This document shows positions 35,052 to 43,413 of a stretch of DNA of 64,000 nt, piece after piece; the first letter of the stretch is position 1; each line of letters starts with the position of its first letter. The DNA comes from Massilia agilis (GTDB taxonomy: Bacteria > Pseudomonadota > Gammaproteobacteria > Burkholderiales > Burkholderiaceae_D). A model generated the notes under the pieces. That model had not been told where the DNA came from. It was given only the letters and a program-made list of their open reading frames with translations, and did not search any database. The stretch lies in NCBI RefSeq assembly GCF_024756255.1, contig NZ_JANUHB010000002.1, positions 310,001-374,000 of the forward strand, read 5' to 3'. A program made the translations under genes and the position numbers.

Positions 35052-35906
35052 ATGCTCAAGCTCATCACCTGGAATATCCAGGGCGCCCGCACCCAGGCCG
35101 GTGGCGCCAACCTTGACCGCATTATCGCTTGCCTCGACCGTTTCTCCGATTTCGATGTGTTGTGCGTGCAGGAGGTCACGAGCGGCTTTCCCGCGCGCGA
35201 CGGCAGCGATCCGGGCGACCAGTTCCAGGCGCTGGCGCGCCGCCTGCCGGGCTACACTGGCGTCGAAGGCGTATGGACGGACACCCTCGGCCCCGCGGGC
35301 ACACGGCGCCGCCTGGGGAGCATGATCTTTTCGCGGCTGCCGGTACTGCAGTGCTTTCGCCACTCCCTGCCCTGGCCGCCCGACCCCGAGGTGATGAGCA
35401 TGCCGCGCGGCGCGCTGGAAGCGACGCTCCAGGCGCCCGGCGGCCCGCTGCGCGTGACCACCGCCCACCTCGAATATTTTTCGGAACACCAGCGCATGGC
35501 CCAGGTCGAGCGCCTGCGCGAGCTGCACCGCGAGGCGTGGGCGCACGCGGTCGGCGAGCGTCCGGGCGATCCGGGCGGCGGCCCGTTCGCGGCGGTGCCG
35601 CGCGCGGCGCCCGCAATCCTGGCCGGCGACTTCAACATGCTGCCGCATTCCGACGAATACCTGCGCATGCTGGCCTCGTTTGCCGACGGCACGCTGCCCT
35701 ACCGCGACGCCTGGCAGCTGGCGCACCCCGGCCGCCGCCACGCGCCCACGGTGGGCCTGCACGCCGACGCGCCGAATGCCGGCCTGCCCTTCACCTTCGA
35801 CTACATTTTCGTGAGCGCCGACCTGGCCGGGCGCGTGCGCCAGGTGCGGGTGGACGGCAGCGAAGAAGGCTCGGACCACCAGGCGATGCTGCTGGAGCTG
35901 GCATGA
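35052..35906 (+). CDS. Endonuclease/exonuclease/phosphatase-family protein
   Basis: 284 residues, matching the EEP fold: TWNIQGAR (catalytic Asn), LCVQEV (metal Glu), TAHLEYF, AGDFNMLP and the final SDHQAML (Asp-His). Such enzymes hydrolyse phosphodiester bonds in DNA, RNA or phospholipid headgroups; the substrate is open. No signal peptide, so cytosolic. Spaced 112 nt from the divergent small gene; likely a single unit. Confidence 0.9.
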   Translation: MLKLITWNIQGARTQAGGANLDRIIACLDRFSDFDVLCVQEVTSGFPARDGSDPGDQFQALARRLPGYTGVEGVWTDTLGPAGTRRRLGSMIFSRLPVLQCFRHSLPWPPDPEVMSMPRGALEATLQAPGGPLRVTTAHLEYFSEHQRMAQVERLRELHREAWAHAVGERPGDPGGGPFAAVPRAAPAILAGDFNMLPHSDEYLRMLASFADGTLPYRDAWQLAHPGRRHAPTVGLHADAPNAGLPFTFDYIFVSADLAGRVRQVRVDGSEEGSDHQAMLLELA

Positions 35907-36035
35907 ACATACCCCGCACGCACAGAACGGCTCGCGTGCGCTTGCGCAAGCGCAAAGCGAAGTTTGCGCAATGCGGCACCGGTGGGTGTTGTCGTCAGTA
36001 AAACTGGGCGGGTGCCCGTGCAGAAGGATTTTGCC

Positions 36036-37208
36036 ATGCCCCCAATCCCCTCCCCCGGCCGGCTCGCCCGCGCCGCGCTGACCGTGCTGCCCTGCTGCCT
36101 CATGGTGATGCTGTCCGCCTGCCGCATGCGCGACACCACGTCCGAGCAGATGGTCATTCCGGAAGTCGTGCGCGCCAACCTGTACGTGTCGCCCAACGGC
36201 TCGGACAGCAACCCGGGCAGCGAGGAAGAGCCGTTCCGCACCATCCTGCGCGCGGCCCAGGTGGTCACCCCGGGCACCACGGTGCACGTGGCGCCGGGCG
36301 TGTACACCGGCGGCTTCAAGACCACCGCCAGCGGCAGCCCCGAGGCGCGCATCGTGTACGAATCCACCGAGCGCTGGGGCGCCAAGATCGTGCCGCCGCT
36401 CAATTCAAGCTCGTCTACCGCATGGCAGAACCGTGGCAACTTCGTGGACATCATCGGCTTCGAGATCGATGGCAGCCAGTACCAGGGTGGGGCCAAATGG
36501 CTCTCGGGCATTTACAACGGCGGCTCGTACGTGAGCATCCGCGCCAACCACGTGCACCACGTCGCCAACGACGTGCCGTGCGAGAGCGGCGGCGGTGCGG
36601 GTATCGGGGTGGATGGCTACTATCGCGGCATCAAGTCCGAGGTGGTGCGCAACAGCGTGCATGACATCGGGCCGGACAGCTGCCGCTTCGTGCACGGCAT
36701 TTACGTGAGCACGTCCGCGTCGGTGAAGAACAACATCGTGTACCGCGTTTCCGGCGCCGGCATCCACCTGTGGCATGACGCGAACAACGTCATCATCTCG
36801 GGCAACACGGTCACGGCCTCGGACGTGGGCATCATCGTCGGCGGCGGCGACTTTTACCACACCCAGGGGCCGAACGACCGCACCCAGGTATTCAACAACA
36901 TTGTGTACGACAACAAGGCCGGCGTGGTCGAACAAGGCGCGACAGGCGCGCACAACAGCTACCGCAACAACCTGGTCTTCCAGAATAGCGCCGGCGACTG
37001 GAAACTGCACGAAGGCATGACCCACACCGGCACCGTGGCCGCGCCGCCGGGCTTTCTGTCCTACGACCGCAAGGGTACGCCGGATTTCCGGCTCACCGCC
37101 AGGTCGCCGGCCGTGGGCAAGGGGCTGCGCGGCGGTGAATCCGCCGAGCAGGATTTCGAAGGCAAGCCGCGCGGCGCCGCGGTCGATATCGGCGCCGTGC
37201 AGCACTAG
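36036..37208 (+). CDS. Parallel beta-helix lipoprotein (pectate-lyase-like)
   Basis: 390 residues from ATG 36036 with AAGGA 7 nt upstream. Signal peptide with lipobox LSAC at about residues 27-30 predicts an outer- or inner-membrane lipoprotein. The body starts with YVSPNGSDSNPGSEEEPF, the DUF1565/right-handed parallel beta-helix opening, followed by repeated coils (NVIISGNTVTASDVGIIVGG; FNNIVYDNKAGVVEQG). Many such proteins are polysaccharide lyases or hydrolases; no catalytic residues can be assigned. Its stop lies 1 nt from the convergent ArsC-like gene's stop. Confidence 0.82.
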   Translation: MPPIPSPGRLARAALTVLPCCLMVMLSACRMRDTTSEQMVIPEVVRANLYVSPNGSDSNPGSEEEPFRTILRAAQVVTPGTTVHVAPGVYTGGFKTTASGSPEARIVYESTERWGAKIVPPLNSSSSTAWQNRGNFVDIIGFEIDGSQYQGGAKWLSGIYNGGSYVSIRANHVHHVANDVPCESGGGAGIGVDGYYRGIKSEVVRNSVHDIGPDSCRFVHGIYVSTSASVKNNIVYRVSGAGIHLWHDANNVIISGNTVTASDVGIIVGGGDFYHTQGPNDRTQVFNNIVYDNKAGVVEQGATGAHNSYRNNLVFQNSAGDWKLHEGMTHTGTVAAPPGFLSYDRKGTPDFRLTARSPAVGKGLRGGESAEQDFEGKPRGAAVDIGAVQH

Positions 37209-37209
37209 C

Positions 37210-37557
37210 TCACAGGATCTCGCGCACCAGCTCGGGCGGGCGGCACAGGCGCACGCCCTTGGGCGTGACCACGAACGGGCGATTGATCAACACCGGGTGC
37301 TTGACCATCGCGTCGAGCAGCGCCTCGTCCGACAGCGTCGGGTCGTCCAGCCCCAGCTCGGCATACACCGCTTCCTTGGAGCGGATCGCGTCGCGCACCG
37401 ACAGGCCGGCGCGCGCAATCAGGTCGCGCAGCGCGTCGCGCGAAGGGGGATTGGCCAGGTAATCGACGACGTCCGGCTCGATGCCGTTCTCGCGCAGCAG
37501 CGCCAGCGCGTTGCGTGAATTGCTGCAGCGCGGGTTGTGGTAGATCGTGGTGGACAT
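37210..37557 (-). CDS. arsC: ArsC-family arsenate reductase (glutaredoxin type)
   Basis: 115 residues, standard length. HNPRCSNSRNAL with catalytic C11, PVLINRPFVV and the PPELV tail are those of the glutaredoxin-coupled ArsC family. Known reaction: arsenate to arsenite with glutathione/glutaredoxin. No ars operon neighbours (arsB, arsR) are present, so it may instead be a YffB/Spx-like housekeeping relative. Confidence 0.88.
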   Translation of the reverse strand: MSTTIYHNPRCSNSRNALALLRENGIEPDVVDYLANPPSRDALRDLIARAGLSVRDAIRSKEAVYAELGLDDPTLSDEALLDAMVKHPVLINRPFVVTPKGVRLCRPPELVREIL

Positions 37558-37734
37558 GGGCTCTCCGATGCAAGAGTTTCAACGTGGCGAATAATACCCG
37601 CGCCGCACCCCGCCCTGCCAGTATTTTTGCTTGTCGGCCATTCCTGATCGCTATAGAATTCGCGCTGATTTCCACGGCGCAATACGTGCGCACCGGCGAC
37701 ACCTGATATCTGGCCGCAAGGCCCCGGAGACACC

Positions 37735-38361
37735 ATGAGCGATTACCTGCTGCGCCCCGAGGACCTGCCGACCTGGGGCCAGCGCACCGCGTTGCGCGTG
37801 CTGAACCTGTTCGGCTGGCGCCTGCGCTTCAAGCCCCTGCCCGGCCCGCACGGCATCGCGGTGGTGTACCCGCACACGTCGAACTGGGACTTCCTGGTCG
37901 GTTTGTTCGGCAAGTGGGCGATCGGCCTGCCGTTCCGCTGGCTGGCCAAGGATTCGCTGTTCCGCGGGCCGATGGGCCCGGTGATGCGCTACTGGGGCGG
38001 CGTGCCGGTGGACCGCAGCGCGCCGCAAGGCGCAACCCAAAAGCTGGCGCAGACGATGCTGGCCTCCGAGTGGTGCTGGGTCGCGATCACGCCGGAAGGC
38101 ACGCGCAGCTACCGGCCGCACTGGAAGAGCGGCTTCTACCGCCTGGCGCTGGCCGCCAAGGTGCCGGTGCTGCTGGTGTACATGGACTACCGCGCCAAGG
38201 AACTGAGCGTGGTCGATTACATGACCTTGAGCGGCGACGAGCAGGCCGACATGGCCGCCATCGCCCGGGTGTACGAAGGACACGAAGCGCTCTACCCGGC
38301 CAACGCCGCCCCGGTGCGGCTGGCGCCCCGCGAAAAGAACGGGGCGCGCGAGCAGGCCTAA
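37735..38361 (+). CDS. PlsC-like 1-acylglycerol-3-phosphate acyltransferase family protein
   Basis: 208 residues. Catalytic HTSNWDF (HX4D) at about residue 46 and the substrate motif PEGTRS at about 120 mark the AGPAT/PlsC family. It is short and has no strong membrane anchor, like the smaller family members. Known role: transfer of acyl groups to lysophosphatidate or related acceptors at the inner membrane. Its stop overlaps the convergent GNAT gene by 4 nt (CTAA). Confidence 0.88.
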   Translation: MSDYLLRPEDLPTWGQRTALRVLNLFGWRLRFKPLPGPHGIAVVYPHTSNWDFLVGLFGKWAIGLPFRWLAKDSLFRGPMGPVMRYWGGVPVDRSAPQGATQKLAQTMLASEWCWVAITPEGTRSYRPHWKSGFYRLALAAKVPVLLVYMDYRAKELSVVDYMTLSGDEQADMAAIARVYEGHEALYPANAAPVRLAPREKNGAREQA

Positions 38362-38927
38362 GAATCGGCCGGCTCGAGGCGCTCCGGCGTGAACAGCGTC
38401 TTGAAGTAGATCGCGGTGGCGCGCCACTCGCCGTCGGTATTACAGGCAAAGTCGGGCAGCTCGCCCAGCCGCGTGAAGCCGCACGACTGGTAGAACCGCT
38501 CCGCGCCCGACCCGGCCTCGGTATCGAGGAACAGCAGGCCGCGCCGCAGCTGCAGCGCCTGCGCCTGCGCTTCGCACATCAGCAGGCTGGCCACGCCGGC
38601 ACGGCGCGCATCGCTGCGCACGATCAGCTTTTGCACTTCCGCCCGGTTGCGGCCGTTGGCCTTCTGGCACAGGTCCAGCTGCACCGTGCCAAGCAGCTCG
38701 CCATTGCGCACGGCCACCAGCAGCACCCGGCTGCCCTCGGCCACGGCCTTTTCCACGCCGGTCCAATAGGCGCGCGCCTCGCTGGCCGAGAGCGGCGCGA
38801 GAAAACCGACCGACGAGCCGTGCTCGACCACGTCGGCCAGCAGTTCCATCAGGTCGGGAAGAATGGCCTGCACATCCTGCGCGGCCAGATTGCGGGTCTG
38901 GATCATCTGTCGAAAGCGAAAAATCAT
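38358..38927 (-). CDS. GNAT-family N-acetyltransferase
   Basis: About 189 residues. Core GNAT features: GELLGTVQLDLC (strands 2-4), SDARRAGVASLLMCEAQ with the R/Q-x-x-G-x-A acetyl-CoA loop, and ERFYQSCGFTRLGELP. Start uncertain: ATG 38927 is used here, with a TTG at 38933 and an ATG at 38906 (MIQTRNLAAQ) also possible; none has a good SD. Substrate unknown. Tail-to-tail overlap with the acyltransferase gene. Confidence 0.85.
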   Translation of the reverse strand: MIFRFRQMIQTRNLAAQDVQAILPDLMELLADVVEHGSSVGFLAPLSASEARAYWTGVEKAVAEGSRVLLVAVRNGELLGTVQLDLCQKANGRNRAEVQKLIVRSDARRAGVASLLMCEAQAQALQLRRGLLFLDTEAGSGAERFYQSCGFTRLGELPDFACNTDGEWRATAIYFKTLFTPERLEPADS

Positions 38928-39018
38928 GAACAACCACGCTTGTCGCAGGATGCGTGCCAGCCCTGGCCGTCCTTACGCCGGGTGCCGCCGCACCAAACCG
39001 GTGCAGGCGTGCGCCATC

Positions 39019-40785
39019 TCAGAACTTGATGCCCAGCGATAGTGCGAGCGCGTCGCGGTCCGCCGTCACGTTGTAGTCGCCGCCCCAGACCGGCATGTAG
39101 CTGACATCGGCCACATAGCGCTGCAGGTACTCGAAACGCAGCGCCACCACGGCGTTCTTGCGCCCCTCATTGATCAACAGGTCACCCGACCAGCCCCGCA
39201 CATCATGCGCGAACGCCAGGCTGGCACTGGCGGCCAGTCCGGGCGCCGGCGGCGGCAGGCGCAGCTCGCCGCGCAGCCGGTAGGCGAACGAGTCGGCGGT
39301 CGTGTAGCCGCGCAGCGTGCACTGCCGGACCGGGTCGCCGGCGGGAATGCAAACCCCTTGCACCGGGCCAACGCCGAAGATGTCGCTGCGGCCGTAGCGC
39401 TGCAGCGCCTGGTCCGGCAGGCCGGGCGTGTGCTTGGCCACCACCTCCGCGCCAAGCGTCAGGCCGGCTGCACCAAGCGTCCATTCCTGCTGCACGCCAA
39501 GCTGGACCTGCGCCAGCGCGTGCAGGTCGAATCCATGGAACAAGCCGCCGGGCGGCACCGCGTTGGCGCGCTCGCGCAGCAAAGCGATTGCGGTCGGGCT
39601 CAGGAACGGTGGCACCACGTCGCCCGGCGAGATCATGAACGGCGCGCGCGGACGCCACGACAGCTCGCCATACACGGTGTTCGCGCCCGCCTTGCGCGTG
39701 AAGCTCGCCGCGCTGATCGCCAGCCCTTCCGGGTATTCGGTGAAATAGGCCATGTTGCGCCCGTCCGGGTCGCCCGGGATGAGTGCGGGGCCGGTCGGAC
39801 GCGTGCTGCGGCGCAGGCTCGGCAGCGCGATGCGCGAGTTGTAGCGGGCGTGGTACAGCGCCGCCTCGAAGCCCGGCGCAATCTGCCAGCCGACCGACAC
39901 CCCGTACTCCGCCCGCCCCGGCTTGGGCGTGGGCAAGCGGCCCATGTAGGCGCCCAGCGGCAGCCGCGCGCGGTCGCTCACCTGCGGCTGGCCGGACATG
40001 ACCTTGTTGCAGCCGTCCGTTACATAGTCGCTGATCGCCCAGAAGCTGCCGCACATGTCGAAGACGTTGCCACGAAAGCCGGTCTGGTAGTACGCCTCGA
40101 CCGCGATGCCCCCCGCCGTGTCCAGCCGGCCAAACAGCATCGGCACGGGCACCCTGGTCTCCTGCGGCACGGCGCCGGCCCGGTGCAGCGCCGGCAGGTC
40201 GCGGGGATTGAGCGCTTCCAGCCCGCCCGGGGTGGCAAAGCGCGTGCCCCAGTTGAGGTTTTGCTGGCCCAGCCGCGCCGTGAGCCGGGTGGCGCCGAAG
40301 GTGGCGCGCTGCTGCACCCACGCTTCGCCAAAGGCAAGCCCCGAAAACCGCGAACGCAGCGGCGCCCCGGCATCGGACAGCGGCGCGCCCGGCGTGTAGC
40401 CGTTTGGCGAGTTGCCCCAGGGACGTCCGTCGCCGAGCAAGGCGTAGTCGTGCCACGCCTTCACGCGCACCAATCCCGTCCAGTCGCCCGCGCTGGCCGT
40501 GACGTCGAAATAGGCCTTGAGCGCGCGCGAGGCGGCGTCGCCGCGCCGGTAGTTGAGGTTGGCGTCGTCCGTGTTTCCGCCGCTACCACGGCCAACCAGG
40601 CCGATGGCCGCGCCGTTCAACGAGGTGATCAGTGCAGGGTCGCTTTCCTCGACCCGGTACACCGCGCCATAAACGACGCGCCCGCTCACATGCACGTCGG
40701 CCGCGTAGGCCGGACACGCAGCCAGCAAGGCCGCCGCCATGACCGCATCGGCGCCGCGCATGCGCCTCGTCCGGAACCGGTTCAT
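39019..40785 (-). CDS. DUF1302-family outer-membrane protein
   Basis: 588 residues from MNRFRTRRMRG at 40785 (AAAGGG 5 nt upstream). Signal peptide ends ACPAYAAD. The family opening (VHVSGRVVYGAVYRVEESDPAL), ARLGQQNLNWGTRFATPGGLEALNPRDLP and the final Phe (SLGIKF) match DUF1302 beta-barrel-like proteins. DUF1302 genes usually sit next to DUF1329, BNR-repeat and RND genes; here there are none, so this is an orphan member. A good promoter lies upstream. Confidence 0.85.
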   Translation of the reverse strand: MNRFRTRRMRGADAVMAAALLAACPAYAADVHVSGRVVYGAVYRVEESDPALITSLNGAAIGLVGRGSGGNTDDANLNYRRGDAASRALKAYFDVTASAGDWTGLVRVKAWHDYALLGDGRPWGNSPNGYTPGAPLSDAGAPLRSRFSGLAFGEAWVQQRATFGATRLTARLGQQNLNWGTRFATPGGLEALNPRDLPALHRAGAVPQETRVPVPMLFGRLDTAGGIAVEAYYQTGFRGNVFDMCGSFWAISDYVTDGCNKVMSGQPQVSDRARLPLGAYMGRLPTPKPGRAEYGVSVGWQIAPGFEAALYHARYNSRIALPSLRRSTRPTGPALIPGDPDGRNMAYFTEYPEGLAISAASFTRKAGANTVYGELSWRPRAPFMISPGDVVPPFLSPTAIALLRERANAVPPGGLFHGFDLHALAQVQLGVQQEWTLGAAGLTLGAEVVAKHTPGLPDQALQRYGRSDIFGVGPVQGVCIPAGDPVRQCTLRGYTTADSFAYRLRGELRLPPPAPGLAASASLAFAHDVRGWSGDLLINEGRKNAVVALRFEYLQRYVADVSYMPVWGGDYNVTADRDALALSLGIKF

Positions 40786-40863
40786 GCTTGCCCTTTCTGC
40801 GAAAGACCATCGCTCAGCCATACGAACCGCGCCGGGTGGCCGATTCCCGTCCGCAACGAACCG

Positions 40864-40892
40864 ATATTAGCTATTCGACAATGATTAATCAA
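40864..40892 (-). promoter_or_regulatory. Promoter of the DUF1302 gene with overlapping palindrome
   Basis: Minus strand reads TTGATT, a 17-bp spacer and TAATAT: a good sigma-70 promoter about 80 nt before the start. The perfect palindrome TGATTAATCA (40882-40891) overlaps the -35, so a repressor or activator may bind there. The region around it is notably AT-rich. Confidence 0.5.
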
Positions 40893-41071
40893 CAACAAAT
40901 GGCGCCCGCCGGGCCGGCTTGTCTTTACGGCGCCACAGCGGCGCGATCCCCCGCTTGAACGGGTGCGTCAAGGCAATCGCGACGCTGTGTGTGGGAGCGC
41001 ACCGTCTTTCGCCCCTGTGGCGCGAATACTTTCCCGCTACGGGAATCGAATGCACAAAGGAGACGAGCGAC

Positions 41072-42037
41072 ATGGCAAACCAGGACGACGTGGCAAAACA
41101 GCAGGCATCGATCCAGAGCCGCCAGGACCAGCGCGACGGCAGCATGCAGAAGGAGCAGCAGGAGCAGCCCGTGCAGACCGGCGCCCAGCAACCGGCTCCG
41201 CCGATGCCCGAGCAGCATCTGGTCAAGCCCGGGCTGGAAGCGCAGATGGACCTGAAGCCCAAGTTCATGGCGGAGCACTACAAAGGGAGCGGCAAGCTGC
41301 AGGGCCAGGTGGCCATCGTCACCGGTGGCGACTCGGGCATCGGGCGCGCGGTGGCGGTGCTGTTTGCGCGCGAGGGCGCGGACGTGGCGATCCTGTACCT
41401 GAACGAGCACGAGGACGCCGCCGAAACCCGCCGCTGCGTGGAGGCCGAAGGCCAGCGCTGCCTGACCGTGCCCGGCGACGTCAAGGACATGGAGTTCTGC
41501 CAGGAAGCGGTGGACAAGATCGTGGCCGAATGGGGGCGCCTGGACGTGCTGGTCAACAATGCCGCGTTCCAGGAACACGCCAGCGACATCACCGACCTGT
41601 CCGAGGACCGCTTCGACGAAACCTTCCGCACCAACATCTACGGCTACTTCCACATGGCCAAGGCCTGCATTCCGTACATGAAGCGCGGCGGGGCCATCAT
41701 CAACACCGGCTCCGTGACCGGCCTGAAGGGCTCGAAAAAACTGCTCGACTACTCGGCGACCAAGGGCGCCATCCACGCCTTCACCATGTCGCTTGCCGCC
41801 AACCTGATCGACAAGGGCATCCGCGTGAACTGCGTGGCCCCGGGACCGGTATGGACGCCGCTCAACCCGGCGGACCAGTCGCCCGACAAGATCAAGGAGT
41901 TCGGCGCCAGCACCACCTACAAGCGCCCGGCCCAGCCGGAAGAACTGTCACCCGCCTACGTGTTCCTCGCATCTTCCGCATGTTCGAGCTACATTACAGG
42001 CGTGATCCTCCCGGTCACCGGCACCGTGGGTGAGTAA
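41072..42037 (+). CDS. Short-chain dehydrogenase of the YghA/general-stress type
   Basis: 321 residues; ATG 41072 with AAAGGAGA upstream. A 70-residue Gln-rich N-terminal extension (QQASIQSRQDQRDG) precedes the Rossmann fold: TGGDSGIGRAVA, NNAA, catalytic Ser and YSATKGAIHAF (Tyr, Lys). This N-terminal extension and the GGDSGIGRA loop are typical of the YghA/GSP39 SDR group, often induced by stress or in stationary phase. It precedes Ku by 17 nt, so it is probably part of the NHEJ/stress operon. Confidence 0.92.
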   Translation: MANQDDVAKQQASIQSRQDQRDGSMQKEQQEQPVQTGAQQPAPPMPEQHLVKPGLEAQMDLKPKFMAEHYKGSGKLQGQVAIVTGGDSGIGRAVAVLFAREGADVAILYLNEHEDAAETRRCVEAEGQRCLTVPGDVKDMEFCQEAVDKIVAEWGRLDVLVNNAAFQEHASDITDLSEDRFDETFRTNIYGYFHMAKACIPYMKRGGAIINTGSVTGLKGSKKLLDYSATKGAIHAFTMSLAANLIDKGIRVNCVAPGPVWTPLNPADQSPDKIKEFGASTTYKRPAQPEELSPAYVFLASSACSSYITGVILPVTGTVGE

Positions 42038-42054
42038 GGGAAAGGAGGCCGGCC

Positions 42055-43050
42055 ATGGCACGCAGCATGTGGAAAGGCGCAATCAGCTTCGGGCTGGTGC
42101 ATATTCCCGTCGAGATGTATCCGGCGGTCAGCGACAAGGGACTGGACCTGACCATGCTGGATCGGCGCGACTTTTCGCCGGTCGGCTTCAAGCGCTACAA
42201 CAAGAGCAACCAGAAAGAAGTGCCCTGGGACGAGATCGTCAAAGGCTACGAGTACACGCCCGGCGAGTACGTGGTGCTCTCCGAGGAAGACCTGCGCCGA
42301 GCCAACCCCGAGGCCACCCAGACCATCGACATCGTCGCCTTTGTCGATGCCGACCAGGTGCCCCTGCTCTACTACGACCAGCCGTACTACCTGGCGCCCG
42401 GCAAGGGCGGCGACAAGGTGTACGCGCTCTTGCGCGAGACGCTCAAGCAGACCGGCAAGATCGGCATTGCGCGCGTGGTGATCCGGGTCAAGCAGCACCT
42501 GGCCGCGCTGGTATGTGTGGGTGACGCCATCGTGCTCAACACGCTGCGCTACGCCGACGAGATCCGCGATGCGGGCGAGCTCAAGATTCCCGAGCCGAAC
42601 GCCAAGTCGGCCGCGCTCTCGGACAAGGAACTGAAGATGGCCACCGCCCTGGTCGAAGGCATGAGCGAGGACTGGAACCCCGAGGAATTCCACGACACCT
42701 ACCGCGAGGACGTGATGGCGCTGATCGAGAAGAAGATTGCCGCCAACGAAACCCACACGCTCACGATGCCGGGGCCGGAGAAGGAACGCGCGGCCAGCTC
42801 GAATGTGATCGACCTGGTGTCGCTGCTGCAGGCCAGCCTGGGCAAGAAACCGGCCAGGAACGCGCCGGCCGGCGAGGCCGAGGAGGAAGAGGCTCCCGCT
42901 CCCAAGGCGCGCAAGGCGCCCGCCAAGCGCGCCGCAGCGGCCAACGAGGACAAGCCGCCCGCACGGCGCGCCGCAGCCGCCAAGACATCCAGCGCCGCCA
43001 AGGCCAGCGCCCCCGCCAAGGCGCCAACGCGCCGCAAGAAAGCGGCGTGA
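42055..43050 (+). CDS. ku: Ku-family DNA end-binding protein
   Basis: 331 residues. Begins MARSMWKGAISFGLVHIPVEMYP, the bacterial Ku signature, with VGDAIVLNTLRYADEIR in the core beta-barrel. The last 70 residues form a Lys/Ala/Pro-rich basic tail (KAPAKRAAAAN...RRKKAA), which in other bacterial Ku proteins helps DNA binding and ligase recruitment. Role: binds DNA double-strand ends for NHEJ with LigD. Downstream, a small membrane protein follows 6 nt later, then repeat copy D and the convergent ligD. Confidence 0.96.
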   Translation: MARSMWKGAISFGLVHIPVEMYPAVSDKGLDLTMLDRRDFSPVGFKRYNKSNQKEVPWDEIVKGYEYTPGEYVVLSEEDLRRANPEATQTIDIVAFVDADQVPLLYYDQPYYLAPGKGGDKVYALLRETLKQTGKIGIARVVIRVKQHLAALVCVGDAIVLNTLRYADEIRDAGELKIPEPNAKSAALSDKELKMATALVEGMSEDWNPEEFHDTYREDVMALIEKKIAANETHTLTMPGPEKERAASSNVIDLVSLLQASLGKKPARNAPAGEAEEEEAPAPKARKAPAKRAAAANEDKPPARRAAAAKTSSAAKASAPAKAPTRRKKAA

Positions 43051-43056
43051 GGGGGC

Positions 43057-43290
43057 ATGGACGAGCTGCTCGACCTGCTCCAATGGCCTGCGATGGCGGT
43101 CACCCTGTTCGCCGCCTACCTGATCGGCTCCAAGCGCGCCGATCGGCGGGTATTCGGCTTCTCGATGTTCATCCTCAGCAATATCCTGTGGATCATCTGG
43201 GGCTGGCACGACGACGCCTGGGCGCTGATCACGCTGCAGGTCGCGCTCATGTGCACAAACATCCGCGGCATCATCAAGAACGAATCCTGA
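43057..43290 (+). CDS. Small membrane protein of the Ku operon
   Basis: 77 residues, two to three membrane helices (PAMAVTLFAAYLIGSK; VFGFSMFILSNILWIIWGW; LITLQVALMCTNIRGI). No family recognised, though the layout resembles small YgjV/PnuC-like inner-membrane proteins. It starts 6 nt after the Ku stop, so it is co-expressed; a role in NHEJ is not evident. Repeat copy D starts 10 nt after its stop. Confidence 0.7.
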   Translation: MDELLDLLQWPAMAVTLFAAYLIGSKRADRRVFGFSMFILSNILWIIWGWHDDAWALITLQVALMCTNIRGIIKNES

Positions 43291-43299
43291 GGCGGGGCC

Positions 43300-43401
43300 G
43301 TAGGGTGGGCAAGTTTCCTGCCCACGCGTTCAGTCAAAGGTTGGGCGCCTCGCGATGCAAGCGACATCTGAACGCGTGGGCGGGAGACCCGCCCACCCTA
43401 C
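43300..43401. repeat. Palindromic intergenic repeat, copy D (opposite orientation)
   Basis: GTAGGGTGGGCAAGTTTCC at the left, GCCCACCCTAC at the right; the CGGGAGACCCG-type arm is on the right and the AAGTTTCCT-type arm on the left, the reverse of copies A, B and E. Fills the convergent Ku-operon/ligD junction, 10 nt after one stop and 13 nt before the other. Confidence 0.92.
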
Positions 43402-43413
43402 AAAGTGCGGCCG

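Noticed and set aside
34940..36287. Extension of the 106-residue gene to a 555-codon frame
   Set aside because: It would cover the opposite-strand nuclease and beta-helix genes, and ATG 34940 has a strong GGAGG.
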